Shown in pieces: positions 11,743-26,540 of a DNA stretch of 64,000 bases (its first letter is position 1; every line of letters starts with the position of its first letter). The DNA comes from Parus major (taxonomy: Eukaryota > Chordata > Aves > Passeriformes > Paridae), in the NCBI RefSeq assembly GCF_001522545.3, contig NC_031768.1, positions 5,578,320 to 5,642,319 of the forward strand, in the 5' to 3' direction. A program made the translations under genes and the position numbers. Under the pieces are notes generated by a model. That model was not told where the DNA came from. It was given only the letters and a program-made list of their open reading frames with translations, and searched no databases.

Positions 11743-14700
11743 ACTTGAGCCAAGAATGAAGAAGTTGGAGGCATCGGCTGAAGAGAATGCACCAACCTTC
11801 TGCCTGATCAAGGATTCCTGTAGTCAAGCTGTGGGAAAAAATCTGGGGTGGGGTGGAAGAAGAAACTAATTTTTCTTGCTTTGTTGGGGGACTTGGGGTG
11901 GGGGAGAAAAGAGGGCATTGGCCATGGCCACATGTATCTTCAGATGACTGAAAACACTGGTTTCTGTCAAGAGCACTACACTCACTTTTACAACAGGAGC
12001 CATTGAATGTTTCCTCTTGCTAAAGCCAATGTAACATTTATTGATTTCCAGCTTCTCTTACTAATGAGCCAGGAAAAAACACCCTCCTTAAATGAATTGA
12101 CAGGTGTTCATTGGGTTAGAGTGTTTTTGGCTGTGTTGTCATGGCTACAGATGAAATCCTGTTTGTATGTTACACTGACACTTTTTATTTTCAGGCAACA
12201 TCTTAAGACTTCTGTAATGCAGGAGAGGGAATAGTGGAGTTCGGAAGCAGCATGTTATCCATCAGCACATCCCATAGAGCAGATCCAATAGGATAAAATT
12301 CTCATCCTATCTCCTGCTAATTGCTTAAGGCTGTTTAATTTCAAAATATTACTTCAGTCTTGAGTGCTGTTTGCCCTGTTTCACATCAAACATGTTCCAT
12401 AATTTTGGATCTGTTTGGGTTTTTTTGAATTAGTGACTCACTAATTCTCACTGACTGTGGGATTTAGAGTTTTGCAAAGAAGGAAATTTTTTCAATTCTC
12501 CTTTTATTTCTGTTTGCATCTCTCATTACCAAAGTCCAGTTCAGCCAACCTCTCTCAGTAAACTGGGAGGCAGCACTAGAAATCAGCACAATAGTTTTCA
12601 AAATGTCTTCTTTTGCAAAATAATGTGAAAAAGAGAGGTCTTTAGCAGTCAGATTTTGAATGCTGGCATCTCTTGAACTTCTAATGAGAGTTTCAGCATG
12701 GATTCAGATGGGGCCAGGACCTTACCCTGTGTGTGTCAGGACAGGGTGTGCTGCTCTTTTGACTTGACATGCTTTAGATGTTCATGTGAAGTTTATTTGC
12801 AAGGTGAACTGTGCTGTTAAAGCATTAGAAAGAGTATAAGGTCTCTTCAGGGATTTTAAGTATCTTTAGTTTTGCTTGTTGACATTTTGGTCTTTTTCAC
12901 TGAAAATTAGAGCTCAGAATCATGTCTGTACCTGCCTCTTTTTTTTCCTTTCTTTTTCTTCCTTTTCTCTCCTTTTTTTACGAACGCACATTCAGAGATT
13001 CAGAGATTTCTGTAGGTTGCTGCTGTATGCATAGCTGGAGAATTATTTGCAAATGGATGGTAACTATACCTGTGTGTTCAAGTCTGAAGGTCACAATCTG
13101 CATTTTGCTGCTCGCAGAAGTGGGTGAAATGAGTTGCAGATCTGAGCTGAGGGCAGAAGCTAACCCTCAGGGTCGGTATCTTTAACCCAGCTGCCACTAG
13201 AATATTTATCTCACTTTTGTAAAGAGCAGATTTTATCAAAGCACTGGTTGTTGTTTTCATCTTTGCTCCAGTAACCAAGATAAGAGAGTAATAATTTACC
13301 TTCTTTCCAAATTTGCTCTTGACTGTTGGAATGTAACCTCTTCTCCCACAGGTTTTTCTGTTTTCAAACACTGGAAGAGCAATTTTGTAACTTAGAAAAA
13401 TATTTTACTTGGGGTCATTAATCACTTGTTCTGTCATGCACTTGATTTTTATTTGTGGTCTTTTCAACAAGAGCATTTGAAGGATGACCTGAGTTCTGTC
13501 TGTCTCCTGTTAGACTCCACCTCGCTGAATCCTTGTACCCAGACCCCCAACGTTAGTGTGTCATCTTTGTCCCCTCAATAAAACTTCCCTAAGAGAGGGG
13601 CTGCAAATCTGTTGCAAATGTTAGTGGAATTTGAAATATGCTTTGGGAACTGAGGAGAGCAGAGCCTAGCCATAACTCTGTTTTCCTTGCTGGGTGTTTT
13701 TATACTTTGTCTTCAAATACAGTCAGACATCCAAATGCTGATAAAATTAACTCTGGCTTTTCCCTGTTTTTAATCAGAGGACTGAGAACAGTGGTGGGGG
13801 GGTTATTTTTTTTTGTTGTTCTTTTTTTTTAATTAAGTAATTCAGTAATGGGTATAATTCTTGCTTCCTAGAGAGATGTTACAAATGCTGTATACTTGCT
13901 TCCTGAAGATGATAATGAGTATATATAAGTTGTACTGGCTTAGCAGAAGAGGCTTGCAGAGCAGGCTGACCATTGACTATGTTTTATACTTACATTTTGA
14001 GCAGTATATTAATGGGCATGACAAGAATTTCACAAAATAAATCCCTTCTTAAAGCTGAGAAGAGGGGAGCTGCTTAGAGAAGAAAGGAATTAATAGCCTT
14101 TCTCTTTACAGGATCCTTTTCTCCTCTTAGTGCATGTAACTCCCTATTCAGGATCATGGGATTAGTGCATGTACATCAAGGGGAGAATAATCAACTTTTC
14201 ATATTTTCTTATCATAACTTATTGGTCATGCTTTCTTTTTGAAAATATAATAAATACATCATCAGATACTTAAAATTTCGCTCTTCTGAACAGACATATC
14301 AGTAACCACTTGAAAAACTGAAACCTACAGCAGTGCACAAAACAGTACAAAACCAACACAAATCTCTTAATTTTGAATTTTATCTCTCAAATAGGGGTTT
14401 TTATACACACGCGCGCACACGTACACCGAGTATGTATAAATTAAAATGACTGGAAATAGCTGAAGTTAATGTCACTAATGAAGATTAGCAAGTGGATTGG
14501 ATTGGAAAAGTGAGCATAGATTTTATATCTTATTTTCTTCTGGTTTAATAGAGCATAGCTTGTATATTTGACTACCGAGCCCTTTAAGAGCAATAATAAA
14601 CAAAAATATATCATGTTTTTCGTCTTTTGCTTTCAACCATGCTAGGTTTAATAAACTTAAAGCTATGGGAGTGTTTCTTCCCTCCACCTTTCAGAATTTT

Positions 14701-17665
14701 CATTTATTGCTTATTTGTTTGGAGTACATAGAGTTTTCCAGTATGGACTTGCAAGCTGACTGCCATGGAGTTCAGCATTGACTCTGAAGAGGAATGGTTC
14801 TCAGACTAGCATGGACAGATACAGATGTGTGCTCTTGGCCTTGGCAGCACTTGTCATTGTCACCAACAGCAATGTTGCTGCTCTCCAAGTGGGATTTGCA
14901 GTTCCAAAGTAGCATCACATTGACCTACATCTGATAACCTGGTGAGATAGCTCGGGGACTGCTGGCCATGTGGCACCTCTGAGTTAGGAAGGCACAAAGA
15001 GCTGATGCTAAAGAAGGATGTGGTATCAAGGGCTTGGCTCAGTAGGATTACAGTTCTCTCTTGCTCATTGTGGGCTGAATGTGCTCTTGCAATTGACTTT
15101 GCATCACTGAGCAAAATGTGTCTCTGGCACAAAGAGCATGGGCAATGTTCCTTTGTTCTGCTTTAACTTATCTCGAAGGGCTCTACACTTAATTGCTGAC
15201 CAATGAATCTGACTGCTGCCTGTGTCCTAATTGCCTGGTATTCACAGGAAAAGTGAGTGTGTCTGCTCACTTCCACGTGGTACCTCTTGTCTCCATCACC
15301 CATGTCTGTATATCTGCTCACCTGTATCTTCTGCAGATGGTTTGGTTGCAACCTCTTAGCAGGAACTCGGAGCTTTCCAGTTCAACCAGTCCTACAGCAG
15401 TTGTCTCTCGTGGCTGGGGTTTTGTCTTCCTGAATTTTGGCGCTGGTTGACAGCTCTAGGTCTGAAGTGACAGGGTTGTGTTTCTGCTATATGATAATGC
15501 AACTTTGCTGCTTCAAAGCAAAACTTCTAGCAGGGAAGAGAAGACCTTCCCAGGCCTATTCACACAGGCCCTCCCTATCTGGCAACAGGTCCCTCTGGTG
15601 AAAGGGAGTTGGGACAAGATTTTTATTAAGACCTGGAATAATGAGAAAGCAAGGGAGTCACTGTCCATCAGATATTTGCTGAAAGTACTGTTTCTGTCTT
15701 GGGACTACCCCAAGACCTGGTTTTGCTTCATGTACCTTTTGAAGAAACCTCACTAAAGTGTTTTATGCAGATGCTGGAGGCCAACACAGATCAAAGTGAA
15801 GAATCCATACCTTGATCTCCTTTAAAGATGGGATGCAGCAGGATAGCTTACAGCATCTCCTGGATGCTAAGTGCTTCTGTCCCCTGGTGTGAAAGTTCTG
15901 ATCCCCAGCAGATGAAAGCTGCAAGTTCTCCTGTGTGCCCACACAAAGAAGCTCATCCCTGCAATGGGAATGCTGAATTTGTACTCCCACCCAGTGTATC
16001 ACAGCTGCTTGAACCTTCTGATCATAACTGGTGGCTCCAGAGCTGCTGGTGCTGACTGAAGCTGGGATTTGAAGCAGGTGACAGCCGTGCTGGGAGCTGT
16101 GAGGGAGAAGGAACACTGCAAGGTGCATCGCTGGGAGGAGCAGGAACACTGACCAAATTGTTGCTCTGAGAAAACTGAGTCATCACCAGGAGCTTTGCAA
16201 AGCAGAGACAACTATGTGAGAGGCAAGCTCTGACTGTAATGTGGATGTGAGATGCCCCTGTGACAACTTACAAAATAACCCTTGCCATGTTCATGTAGTT
16301 TGGGTCAGAATTCCTCTTAAGGGCTTGTTTCAGGTGGGGGCTCTCATTCTGACATGTTTGTCTTTAAGGCTGGTTTATCTGTCTCTGCAGCAAGATGCTT
16401 GCAGGCTGTTGTGTGTTATTTACCTGCTGTGGTTTGGAGTGAGAACATTCTGGAAGTCGGCGTTACAGGGTCTGTGCCAAGTGTGTTAGCCACCAGAAAA
16501 AGTCATGAAAATATTTCATACTTCAGAATTGGGAAGACATGGGATTGGCATCTAAGACAAACATGTTTTTCTGATCCTTGGCCTCTCTAGGCTTTTAGAA
16601 AGCTGCCTGTATTTCTTAAAATGTTACACCTGTAGTTACCAGCCACCATTCAGTTTTTGAGATTGTAAGGAAGAAGGATTATTTGTGCACATTCATTGTT
16701 GAGACCACTTGAGTGCAGATAGTCTATTTCTAAAAACCACTAGCAAAAGCAGCATTTTATCTTTCCAGGAGAAAAATGTATTTTAAAATTTGTTGCTGAA
16801 GTGTCTATCAGAATATAATAATACTTTTAAAATTTAAATTAGAAGTATTCCTTAGTGTGGGAGCTACCACTACCAATTTTCAGTCTTACACAACTTTTTT
16901 CATTTTGGCCAGCGTGCATTCTTAAGGAAAACACAATGAGTTACTAATTACTAAAATACAATTTGCAAAGGAAGGAAGAGTAGGTAGCAGAGCCTAATCA
17001 GGAATTAAATTTTACTCCCCGAGGCACGAGTGGGTTCTGTGTACCTCCTTTATTCCGTGCATGTGCATCTGTGCAGAGAACCAGGCTGTGTCCCTTCGTG
17101 TCCCTTCGCTTCAGCTGTGTCTGGGCTGTCCCTTGTGACATCTGAACGCTGAACTCGCCTGAACGCCCGGCAGCCGCCGGCGCCTCGCTCACTCCTCACA
17201 TCACCAGCAAGTACTGTAGCTTTAATCAAAACCTTCTCTCCGAGGAAACTCGCCCTCCTTAAGCTGATTGTTGTGTTGCAAACCTGCCATTCGGAGGGAA
17301 GTGTAAGTCACCAGATGATCATTATTAGCCAAATCTAACGAGTAATAAAACTGTATACAGGGTATGCATTTACTGTGCATGTGTATATATTTTTGTACGT
17401 TTTTACAGTTATTTCGTACACTTGATTTTATGATGTTCAGAAGAAGTGTGTCTGGATCTGGTGAAAAATAAGAAGCTATTAAGAAAACCTAACCCTGTCA
17501 CCTACTGTAGTTTTTACAGAGAACTGTGCCCAAACAAATACGCAGATTTACAGTGCTATGCAAATTTTACTTTGTAAGTTGTCTCTTAAATTTTGCTTAA
17601 GTAGTCTACGCTGTTTTTACTGAGCTTTCAGAAACAAAGATGAACGCAAAAGCCTTGTCTTGTAA

Positions 17666-17671
17666 AATAAA
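17666..17671 (+). terminator. AGPAT3: candidate distal AATAAA poly(A) signal of AGPAT3
   Basis: The hexamer lies in tgtaaaataaaatag, followed within about 40 bases by T/G-rich gctgtgtgaaagtactgta. It comes at the end of the repeat-poor stretch after the AGPAT3 stop and is the best candidate for the main 3' end. Confidence 0.4.
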
Positions 17672-19737
17672 ATAGCTTTGGCTGTGTGAAAGTACTGTAT
17701 ATTAGAATCTCATTCACGCTTTCAGTTGTTTATTTAACTGTATGTGATTTTGTACATATTGTGATGGAATAGAGGGGGTTTAATTGTGCTTGAATGAAAA
17801 AGGGTGACTGCCCAACATCTGATTTTTTTCCAGTGTTTATTGAGCAGGCCATAATGGAACTGCAAGATCTGCATCCTTCTCCTACTTGCCACTCTGGTGT
17901 TTGTAACTAAACATGCACTAAGGGCTATTTTCATTTTGCTTTGGTTGGTTTTATTTCCATTTACGCTTTTTGGTCTCAGTCCTGCAAACTGACTGATGTG
18001 AGGGCCACATGTCTGCAGCAATAACATGAATGGATTGTTTTGTGGGGATGGGAGGCAAGAACAAAATTAACCCTATGGGCATTCCCTGCAGCAAAGCCAG
18101 TCCTTGAGAACTGCAGAGGGATGGTTCACTACTGAGGTACTTATAGCAGCAATATATAAAGTTTTTGCATGGCTCCTCTGAAAGATCAGAATGGGGAGGG
18201 AGGTATCTTCCTTTCCTGAAGAATTCTCCAAAGTAACCCCAAAGCTGTATAATAAGTTGAGACTGCAGCAGGGTAGAGTGGCTGTACACAGAGATACTGT
18301 AGATTAAACAGATTTGTCAAATCTGATATCTTTTAAGTTTTTATTTTTCACTAGAAAACAAAGCACTTCCTCCTGTGTACACCAACATCATATGCTGTAC
18401 CTTTACACATGGTCTGTCCTCTGGGCCATCAGCTCTTCTTTTGCCTATGTGATCCATTAGCAAATGATATTTGTGTCATAATATCACATTCCTGGGTCAT
18501 CTTTTTGCTACCCTACAAGCTCTGGGTTCTTGGCTTCTCCTGCAGGTTTTCTCTTCCTTGATCTGTTCCCCTTTGAATAGTCTAGGTTGGGCTGAGCTGC
18601 CTTCAAATGACAGGTGAGTGGTGTCATGTGTCACTGTGTGGGAGGACCTGGACCTATTTTTTGTGGAGAGGATGGGCTTCCATTTTAAGAGTATGCAAGC
18701 AAAAACTTTGTGTTACATTTGAGTCCTCACAAATAACAGCTTTTCTTACCTCAGTGCCTCTGCTGGATCTCCTTAGATCCATAATTCATTTTTAGAGGAC
18801 GATGATTTTGATGTGGAACCAACCAGTGTCAGATATCACAACTACACCTGTAAGAAGCAGTCAGGAGTGGGGTTTATGGGCAAGGGGAGGTCAATGGGGC
18901 AGTGTGTCACTGCAGTGTTTGACAGCCAGGACTGTGTAAGAGAGCTGTGGAAATGGAAGAACACATTTGCTGCATGGATGAAGGCAAAGGGAATGTTGTT
19001 AGGTGGTTTGTTTCTGTGCTAAGCAGTCCACATCACAGTGACCTTTAGGCTGTGGGAGCTTCTTACACAACCTCTCTTTAAGTTGCAAACACCGTTGGAG
19101 GCTGCTTGTGGTGGTGGCATTTTCTGTATGTACTTTCATCTTACTAATTCCACTCTTTTTCTTCCAACACTGCATTAACATGTTTGGGAAAACAGCCTGG
19201 AATTCCATGAAAGCAATGCTGTGTTCTCAACACCAGATACAATCAGCTGCCGCACTGGGAGCAAGTTCATGGCTCAGATGTGCCACCCTCTGAGTGCTGC
19301 TGTGTTGGGCAGAGGCTTTTGGGGTGAGGAATAGGCTGATACACTTTCTACATGCTTCTAAAACTGGAATCTGTTCCTGAGAGGCTTGACAGAGTGCCTC
19401 TGTGAAACTGAACTTTGTGTAACAGGATTTTGTAGGTGGATACAAGGTTCCTAGCTGTGGTATGGGTTAATGAAAGGCTCTCCCGGATTTCATCACATCC
19501 TATATTATAAGTCAGAGTCCAGTGCTCTCTGCCCAGGTTCTTTTAGCCATCCCACACATGGAAGGGATAATATTTAATTCCCCTTGGGGTCATATTTAGA
19601 CCACCAGTTGATGCACTCAGCTGTTGATGTGAACCAAAGGCCACCCCTGGTCCCTGCTGTGCAGAGCTGAAGTCAGCTGGCAGTGCCACAGCTGTGGTCT
19701 GTCACGCCCCACAGCAAGGGACCTTGGCAGGCCTGAG

Positions 19738-20515
19738 AGGTGGGGCTGGTGTGAACATAATGGAGTTCAACAAAGCGAAGTCCAAGGTCCTGCATCTCCC
19801 TTGGGGCAATCCCAGACACACCTAGGGGTTGGGCAGGGAAGGGATTGGGAGCAGCCCTGCAGAGAAAGACTTGGGGGTGATAGCTGATGAAAAACTCAAC
19901 CTGAACTGGCAGTGAGCCCTCACAGCCCAGAAACCAACCCTGTCCTGGCCTCCATCAAAAGGAACATGGCTGGCAGGTCCAAGGAGGAGATCCTCCCACC
20001 TCTGTTCTGCTCTGGTGAGACCCCACCTGCAGTGCTGTGTCCGGTTCTCCTGTCACAAACATAAAGATGTGGAATTGTTGGGTGAAGTCCAGAGAAGTGA
20101 CACAAAGTTGACAGGGAGGACTGGAGCACCTCCACAAGGACAGGTTGGGAAAGTTGTGGCTGTTCAGCCTGAAGAAGAGAAGGTTCTGTGGTGACCTCAG
20201 AGCCCCTTCCAGAGTCTGAGGAGGCTACAGGGAAGCTGGAGAAGGGCTCTGTCAGGAGCTGTAGTGACAGGACAAGGAGTGATGGGTACAAACTGAAAGA
20301 GGGGAAATTTAGGTTAGACAGGAAGGAATTCTTTACTATGAAGGTGGTGAGGCCCTGGCACAGGTTGCACAGGAAGGTTGTAGACACCCCATCCTGGCAA
20401 TGTTCAAAGCAAGGTTGGATAAGGTCTTGAAGAACCTGGTCTAATGGGAGGTTCATCATCAGGTGATGAACTTTAAGGTCCATTCCAACTTCTTAAAATT
20501 CTATGATTCCATTAT
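19738..20515 (+). mobile_element. CR1 LINE, 3' part with decayed ORF2 end
   Basis: The copy starts within the C-terminal part of the CR1 reverse-transcriptase ORF (EFNKAKSKVLHL-like reading near 19760). It is then broken by stops and frameshifts, and recovers in frame at about 20280-20390 (GYKLKEGKFRLD...FFTMKVVR). It ends in the CR1 tail ccattccaacttcttaaaattctatgattcc. It is 5'-truncated and non-functional. Frames on the opposite strand here are its antisense. Confidence 0.92.
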
Positions 20516-20835
20516 TCATTCCCCATACGCATCACCCTCACTGATCTTCACTGAGCCTTTTCTCCTGCTAGGGGTTATGGGTCACCCACAAAAATATTTA
20601 TGATATCAATACATTACATGAGATACATGCACATATAGAAGTCCCCTGTACTGCCAACATCATTATGCTCTGCTGTGATAAAGGTTTGTTCCAAAAGGAC
20701 AGCACTGCTATGATGAGGTGCTGGGGCTAGAACTGGAACTGTGACACCTGAGCTGACAAGCCTGGAGCAGGCATTTCTGCTCTCTGCAGGAAAGACAAAG
20801 CACATAGTTTACCAAGGCATTTGCTAGAAGTCAGA

Positions 20836-20863
20836 GTGCCAAAAGCAGGGTGCCAAAAGCAGG
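20836..20863. repeat. two-copy 14-bp tandem repeat
   Basis: GTGCCAAAAGCAGG occurs twice, back to back and exact. It is probably a replication-slippage duplication. Confidence 0.9.
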
Positions 20864-23800
20864 TGCCCCTGTGCCATCTGCGGTCACTGCCTCAATGCAG
20901 AGCCAGCACGTGGGATACACTGAGCACTGCTGTTTTTACTTTGTTGTGCCTTGTGGTGTGAACTGCCTTTGTTTTTCATCTTGCTGATGTCGGGCAACAC
21001 TTGAAAAAGCCAAATTCAGCGCTGGCCTAGTTGTGACATCTCTTATTTTTCCACTTATCCAATGAAGTTAAAAGTAGTTAAGTGCTAGTGGTTTCTCCAT
21101 TTATAAGGAAGATCATTAGAAGAGGGAAACCAATAGTTTAGGAACACATACAAATATCCTTCCACCTTTGCTGCAGTGAAATATGAATTCCACAGGTATT
21201 TTCAGGAAAATGCTAATTCCTGTTTGCTTCCTATCAGCTCAGAGCACCTTGTCATAGGTAGGAGACTGCTGTCCTTTGCCTCTGTGTAGCAAAGCTGCTT
21301 TGTAGGTGATAAAAGTAGGGTCCACTCTGCCACAGAGCTGAGCTAATCCCCTGAGGCTCACTGGGGGAAAATCCTTCTCCCTGAGGTTACTCCTCTCTTC
21401 ACACAATTGCTGCAAGTGTCATGTTTGACCAAACAGGGATGACTTCTTTTTAGGCACAACTGGGCTTTCTCCCAGCTGTGAAAGGCTTTACTTTAAGCAA
21501 TTGCACAAAACTGAGGTATAGGGAAAATACAATCAATGCTGAATGAGCAAGCAAAACTCTTTCCTGTTTTGCTACTTTCTTCTTCTCATGATCCGCTCAG
21601 CACACGATTGTGTGATTCCCATCATTTAGATTTGTTTTTTAAGTTTTATGGCAAAATTCTGATTTTTAAAAATTTAATTTATTAAGGATTTTAAAGTTTT
21701 CAGTATAGAGCATTTATTTGGATTATAATGGCATAATCTGCCAGAAGGATGCACTGTTTCCTCTTCCTGCCAGCAGGTAGGTTCAGAGCAAGACTCTCTA
21801 ACAGAACACCATAAAAGAGTTTACCTGGCAAACCCCATATTTCTTTCCAGATTAATTTAAAGGATGAAAAAGACCTCAAACTGCAATACATGTTTTTATG
21901 AAAAGGCTTTTGAATATTCTTCAGCTGTGAGCTGTGGACAAGACACAACCCTGTGCTGCAGACTGGAACTCTGCGCTTTTGGGGAGGAAAACTAGTTCCC
22001 TGCTAGATGGGAACAAAGAAACCACATCCCCCCAGCACCCCTGGCCCAGAACTCCAGTCAGATTAAAAAGGGCAGGCAAGGGAAACCTGCAAATTTGTTA
22101 TTTCCTGAGAGTGTGTACTCTTTTGCTGGCAGCAATGCAGGAAGGCAGCTGGCCTATCTAAATTAAGTACTGCACATAATGGAACATAAATTATTGCTGT
22201 TAACTCCAAAGCAATAACATGGTTAAAGAGAACAAATTGCATGGAAGCAATATGAGGGTTTTTGCCTAATCTCAAAGGGATCTCTCGGTGGAGTAACCTC
22301 TGGAGCTAATGTTAGGTCTGGGAATTTTACAGGCACTAATAGGATTAGGCACATGACTTCCTTTTCAGTCTGATGGAAGTCAGTGTTTAATTCCCTTGGG
22401 CTTCTCAGAGATTTCAGCACAGGTTCAGAAGTGTCACCCAAACCACCAGTACACACAGATTTTCCCTTCTGTCTCCCTCAGACAAGGAGATTTGCTATTC
22501 CACCCAGCAGAAGGATAAAGGGCCTTGCACCTGCTGTGCAGCCTGTGACAAAACAGTACTCAGTCCCACTCAAGATACAAAACAAAACATCATAACTATA
22601 TAGCACCTTTACAAAAATTAAATATCAGATTTTTGTTGTTCCACTTGCAAGAGGAAACCTCATTTCTCAACCGCTCATGGAGGAGGGTTCAAGCTCAGTT
22701 TTACTTCTCTTCAGTTTGGTGCTCAGGGCAAGGCTCTCAGTACCTTTGTGTCTTCAGGCACAGCTGAAAAGGACTAACAGGAGTGAAGGGTTGTTTGCAG
22801 TGCTGCTACAGGACCTGGATCTAAGCAGCATCATCTGTTTGAAATATTTGCTGCTGTATTATCTGGGGGGCAGTGGTGGTCAAAGCAAGAACTGATGAGA
22901 GATTTCATTGTCCTTTCTCTCCCATCAGTGATATATTTTGTTTTACAGCTGTCTCAGTAGCTTTATTACTAAGAGCACTGGAGTCTAATAGGATCAAAGC
23001 CTGGAATAGAAACCTGTGGTGGAAATAGCCTTTGTGGCCTGGATGTCTTTATGATCTCAAAACTTACTCTACTGCTGAGTCTCTGGTTGTTTAGCCCTCC
23101 TCCCTCTCCATGAAATCACACATACCCCATCAATTTAACCTTCTGAGAGGGTGCTGCTGTCATGGCAGGATACAAAAATTAAAAAAAGGATTCTGAAGGT
23201 GAGACTTCTTAACAGAATATTTACTTCTATGCTTATTATGAATGGCTTCCTGGGCCTCTTCTTTAGATTTCATTATTGTAGTACTTCACTTTTGCCACCC
23301 AGGGAGGACCAGCTCAAGATAAGCTTGCAAGGGAATCTAATTTCTAATTAATAATGCATTTTAATTTAACAACTAATAATTTCACATTCTAATTTGGAAT
23401 TGAGCTTTCCCTTGATAAATGCAGAGAGGAGTATTTAAATAATGCTGTAACTCTAAGATTCCCTTCTTTCTTATTCCCAACAGTTTTACATTATCCCTTG
23501 GACATGTGTGAGCTCTTTCTCAGGCTGGTGTGATAGGCAGAGATTAAACAATCATCCTTAGAAGATCCTTAGAATAGATCCTTATTGTCTAGAAAATTGA
23601 ATTAGAAATTTTATGGTCTCATTCTTACCAACTCTTCAGAACTCTTACTCTTCAGAAGCTACTCCTAACAAAGGTGATAAATGAAGTAACAACCCAGAAG
23701 TACTATTATGTGTTTGCACAAAAGCATAATTAGTTAGTAAAGGTGTATTTTAATAATATTTTCTGTAATGTGGTTTTTAAAGTGACCACACATCTATGTT

Positions 23801-26540
23801 TCTAATCGTGTAGTAAATAAAAATAAATAGAAATTAATATATTCTGGAGGAAAGGGTTGTCAGTCCACAGCTGAGAGAGTCCAGGTACAGACTGCAGAGT
23901 ATAGCTGATAAAAGAACAGTGAATTACCTTGTAAACTGGAAGCAGGGAGCTCTCTGGCTCTACACAGATTAAATTAAACATTGTGCTCTCTGCAGGCCCT
24001 CATGGCAGGCCATGACAGGTTTCCTGTGTCTGGTGATGAAATCACGTTGCTGGTGGTGGTACCAAAGCCTCTGCACTTGAATTGTGCATTGAAACATCCC
24101 ATGGGGGTGGTCCCTTTACCTCCCCCTTTTCCAAAGAACAGCCAGTGTTCAAATGTGTATCTTTCTGTGCCTCTAGCTCCTCTCAGGATAGGGTAATTTT
24201 CCAGACAAACAAGCCTTTTCTTCTAAGGTCTCCAGTCTAAAGAGGAAGTTCAGAATTATGTGGAGGTGTGACTGTCCTGGGACTCTGCCTTGGGCTGTCT
24301 GCCACTCATACTTGTGGCATAAATGAGAATGAAACTCCTGACACAAACCTCTTTCATGAGTCAGGAGAATTGATTTCCATTTTCACACAGTTTGAGCTGA
24401 TGTTCTCATGACACTGCTACAGCTCCTTGCTCAGCAGGGCTGGATAGCAGGGAAAAGGTGAGTGCTTAGGGAACAGAGACAGGTGATACAGAGAAGTAGC
24501 ATCCATGAAAAACCAGGGGGAGTGCTGGATGCTCTCAGTTTGAATCTTGCTGTTCAAGACCTGCTAATTAGCCCTGTGTCTCCCTGCTGGCAGCTGAAAT
24601 GTTTCTGTTTTGCAGCTTGGGTCTATCCTGAACATAGCCCAGAGCTGCAGGAACTCCTGGGGCTTGAGGGCCTTCTCTGCCTGCTGGCACCTGACCTTAT
24701 TTCTGCCCATACTGGTTGAAAAGTTGTTTGGATTTCAGGGAGCTGTGAAAGGCTCCAAGATCACTGCACTATTGATAGTAAGTTACTAAATATGTTTGAG
24801 TGACTTGGGAAATGGATCTAAATGATGTGTAGGGAGAGAAGAAAAGGAAGCAAGGGCAGTGGTAGCTCAGCTTCAGATTGAATTCCTCTGGTCTTCAGAA
24901 TTAGCTTGGAATAAGGGCTGTCATGTCTGCTTTTCCCTCTTCTTTCTTTAATGTGGTTCATGTGGTACAGGGGGAGCAAGAGCAGTTGCTGGCATCATTA
25001 GATGTGTAACATTAACATCCTGGTAATGATGTTTATACTTTCCTACTCAAAATCTCACACTCTGAACTCATTCCTCTTTGCTGAGGTGGGTTGGCATGCT
25101 TGTAACACACTCAGCACTAGATCTGAGTCCAAATGCCTTTCTCATGTCTGCAAGTTGGAGCTGCCTCTGATAACTCAAACACACTGCCTTTTTGTGGCAT
25201 CCTCCCTGGATGAGTAGGATTTTAGAGAACTAGTCAAAGCAAACTGTTTGGAGGAGGAGGAAAGTCTGTCTCAAGGGGTGCTAGAAGAGAGGCAGCACCA
25301 GGAAAGGAGTCCCAGATGGCAGAGACTGATGTTGAAAAGATTGTGGAGATTATGCTGGACAAATAGCAAGGTACTGATTCTCCCTTCCAGGCCAGGGAGC
25401 ATCTCCTCCTTGCTCCAGCTGCTCTGCCCTCACATGCTGACCTGTATTTCTGTAGACTGTTTTATTAAATATTTTCTGTGCTATAAAGAGGATTCAAAAT
25501 AAGCATTTCTATGATTTCTCTCTTTTTCTCTCCCTTTCTTCAGGCTGTTTGTTTTTCCTGACCCTTCTAGAAGTTCTTTGGTCCCACATTTCAACTTTGT
25601 CCCTCTGGTTTGTCCTGTGGTCTTTTAGGGGATTCAGAACAGAGACATGCAGCAGCCCTACCACAGTTACTGTCACCTTCTCTACATTCTCATATTTTTC
25701 TAACTCCGGTGATGGGGAACAGTTCACAAAACACAGCAGATTCTGCTCCAGAAATCTATGAATGGAAGGAAAATGCTCTGGAATAGAGCTTCTATGGAAA
25801 TAGGTTTCCCATTCTGGTTTTGTTGCTACTAAATGTATTTCTGTCAATGATTCATTCCCAACAATATGAAATAAAAAGCCAACATTCTGGTTATTATGTA
25901 CCACTAATGATTTGTGGCTGACATACTAATTCAAAAAAGACAAGGTGGCTTTTAAAGTACTCATTTAAAAAAAAAGGAATTTACAATCTTATAAAATTAT
26001 TTTCCCAAATATAAAAATCTAGCTTTTTTTTTTCTGTTTCTGCAGGTGGCTGTGATTTCATGAAATTAGTTAATTAAAAACAGAATTCCCTCAGTTAAAC
26101 TTTCTGTGCTTTTTGGTGACAGTTTTCTGACTGCTGCCACAAATCAAAGTGAAAACATAAAACTAGGCTTTTGCTTCTCCCCTGACTCCGTCAATAATTC
26201 TTCCTTTGGGATAAAGTTTCCTTCACCAATTCTGTAAAACTTAGTTATAGTTATTATGTTGTTTTATTTTTAATCCCAAACACTGTATGGAGTGATGGTC
26301 AACTCAGTGGAAGCCCATGGACTCCAATATCCATTTCTCCATAAATATTAATTACCAAAAGTATCAAAGAAAAATCCCTACAAGTAAGGATTTATCCTTC
26401 AACCTTATTGGAAAAGTTTGTTTGAACTTTCTCCACAGGTGAAAGCCTGAAAAGGGACTCTTTCTCTAGAAATTCCTTCAGTTTTTCATTCCAAAACTTG
26501 CTTCTGTTGAACATTCAAACATTCATCTTCCCCATAAAAT

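Larger units (their letters stand above)
11617..17690 (+). other. AGPAT3: probable long AGPAT3 3' UTR
   Basis: After the stop codon there is about 6 kb with almost no recognisable transposon, which is typical of a retained UTR. AATAAA occurs at 11737-11742, giving a short form, and again at 17666-17671. Several more lie between, around 14036-14041, 14249, 14594 and 14650. The human gene also has a multi-kilobase 3' UTR. The 3' boundary is inferred, not shown: no transcript evidence is available. A CA/CG-rich low-complexity run is at about 14404-14430. A moderately GC-rich patch is at 17020-17300. Confidence 0.45.

Noticed and set aside
15763..16149. 128-codon minus-strand frame in the presumed AGPAT3 3' UTR
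   Set aside because: No recognisable protein or transposon; overlapped by frames of similar length on the other strand.
19920..20483. 187-codon minus-strand open frame
   Set aside because: It is the antisense of the CR1 copy at 19738-20515; the sense strand carries the recognisable LINE protein pieces.
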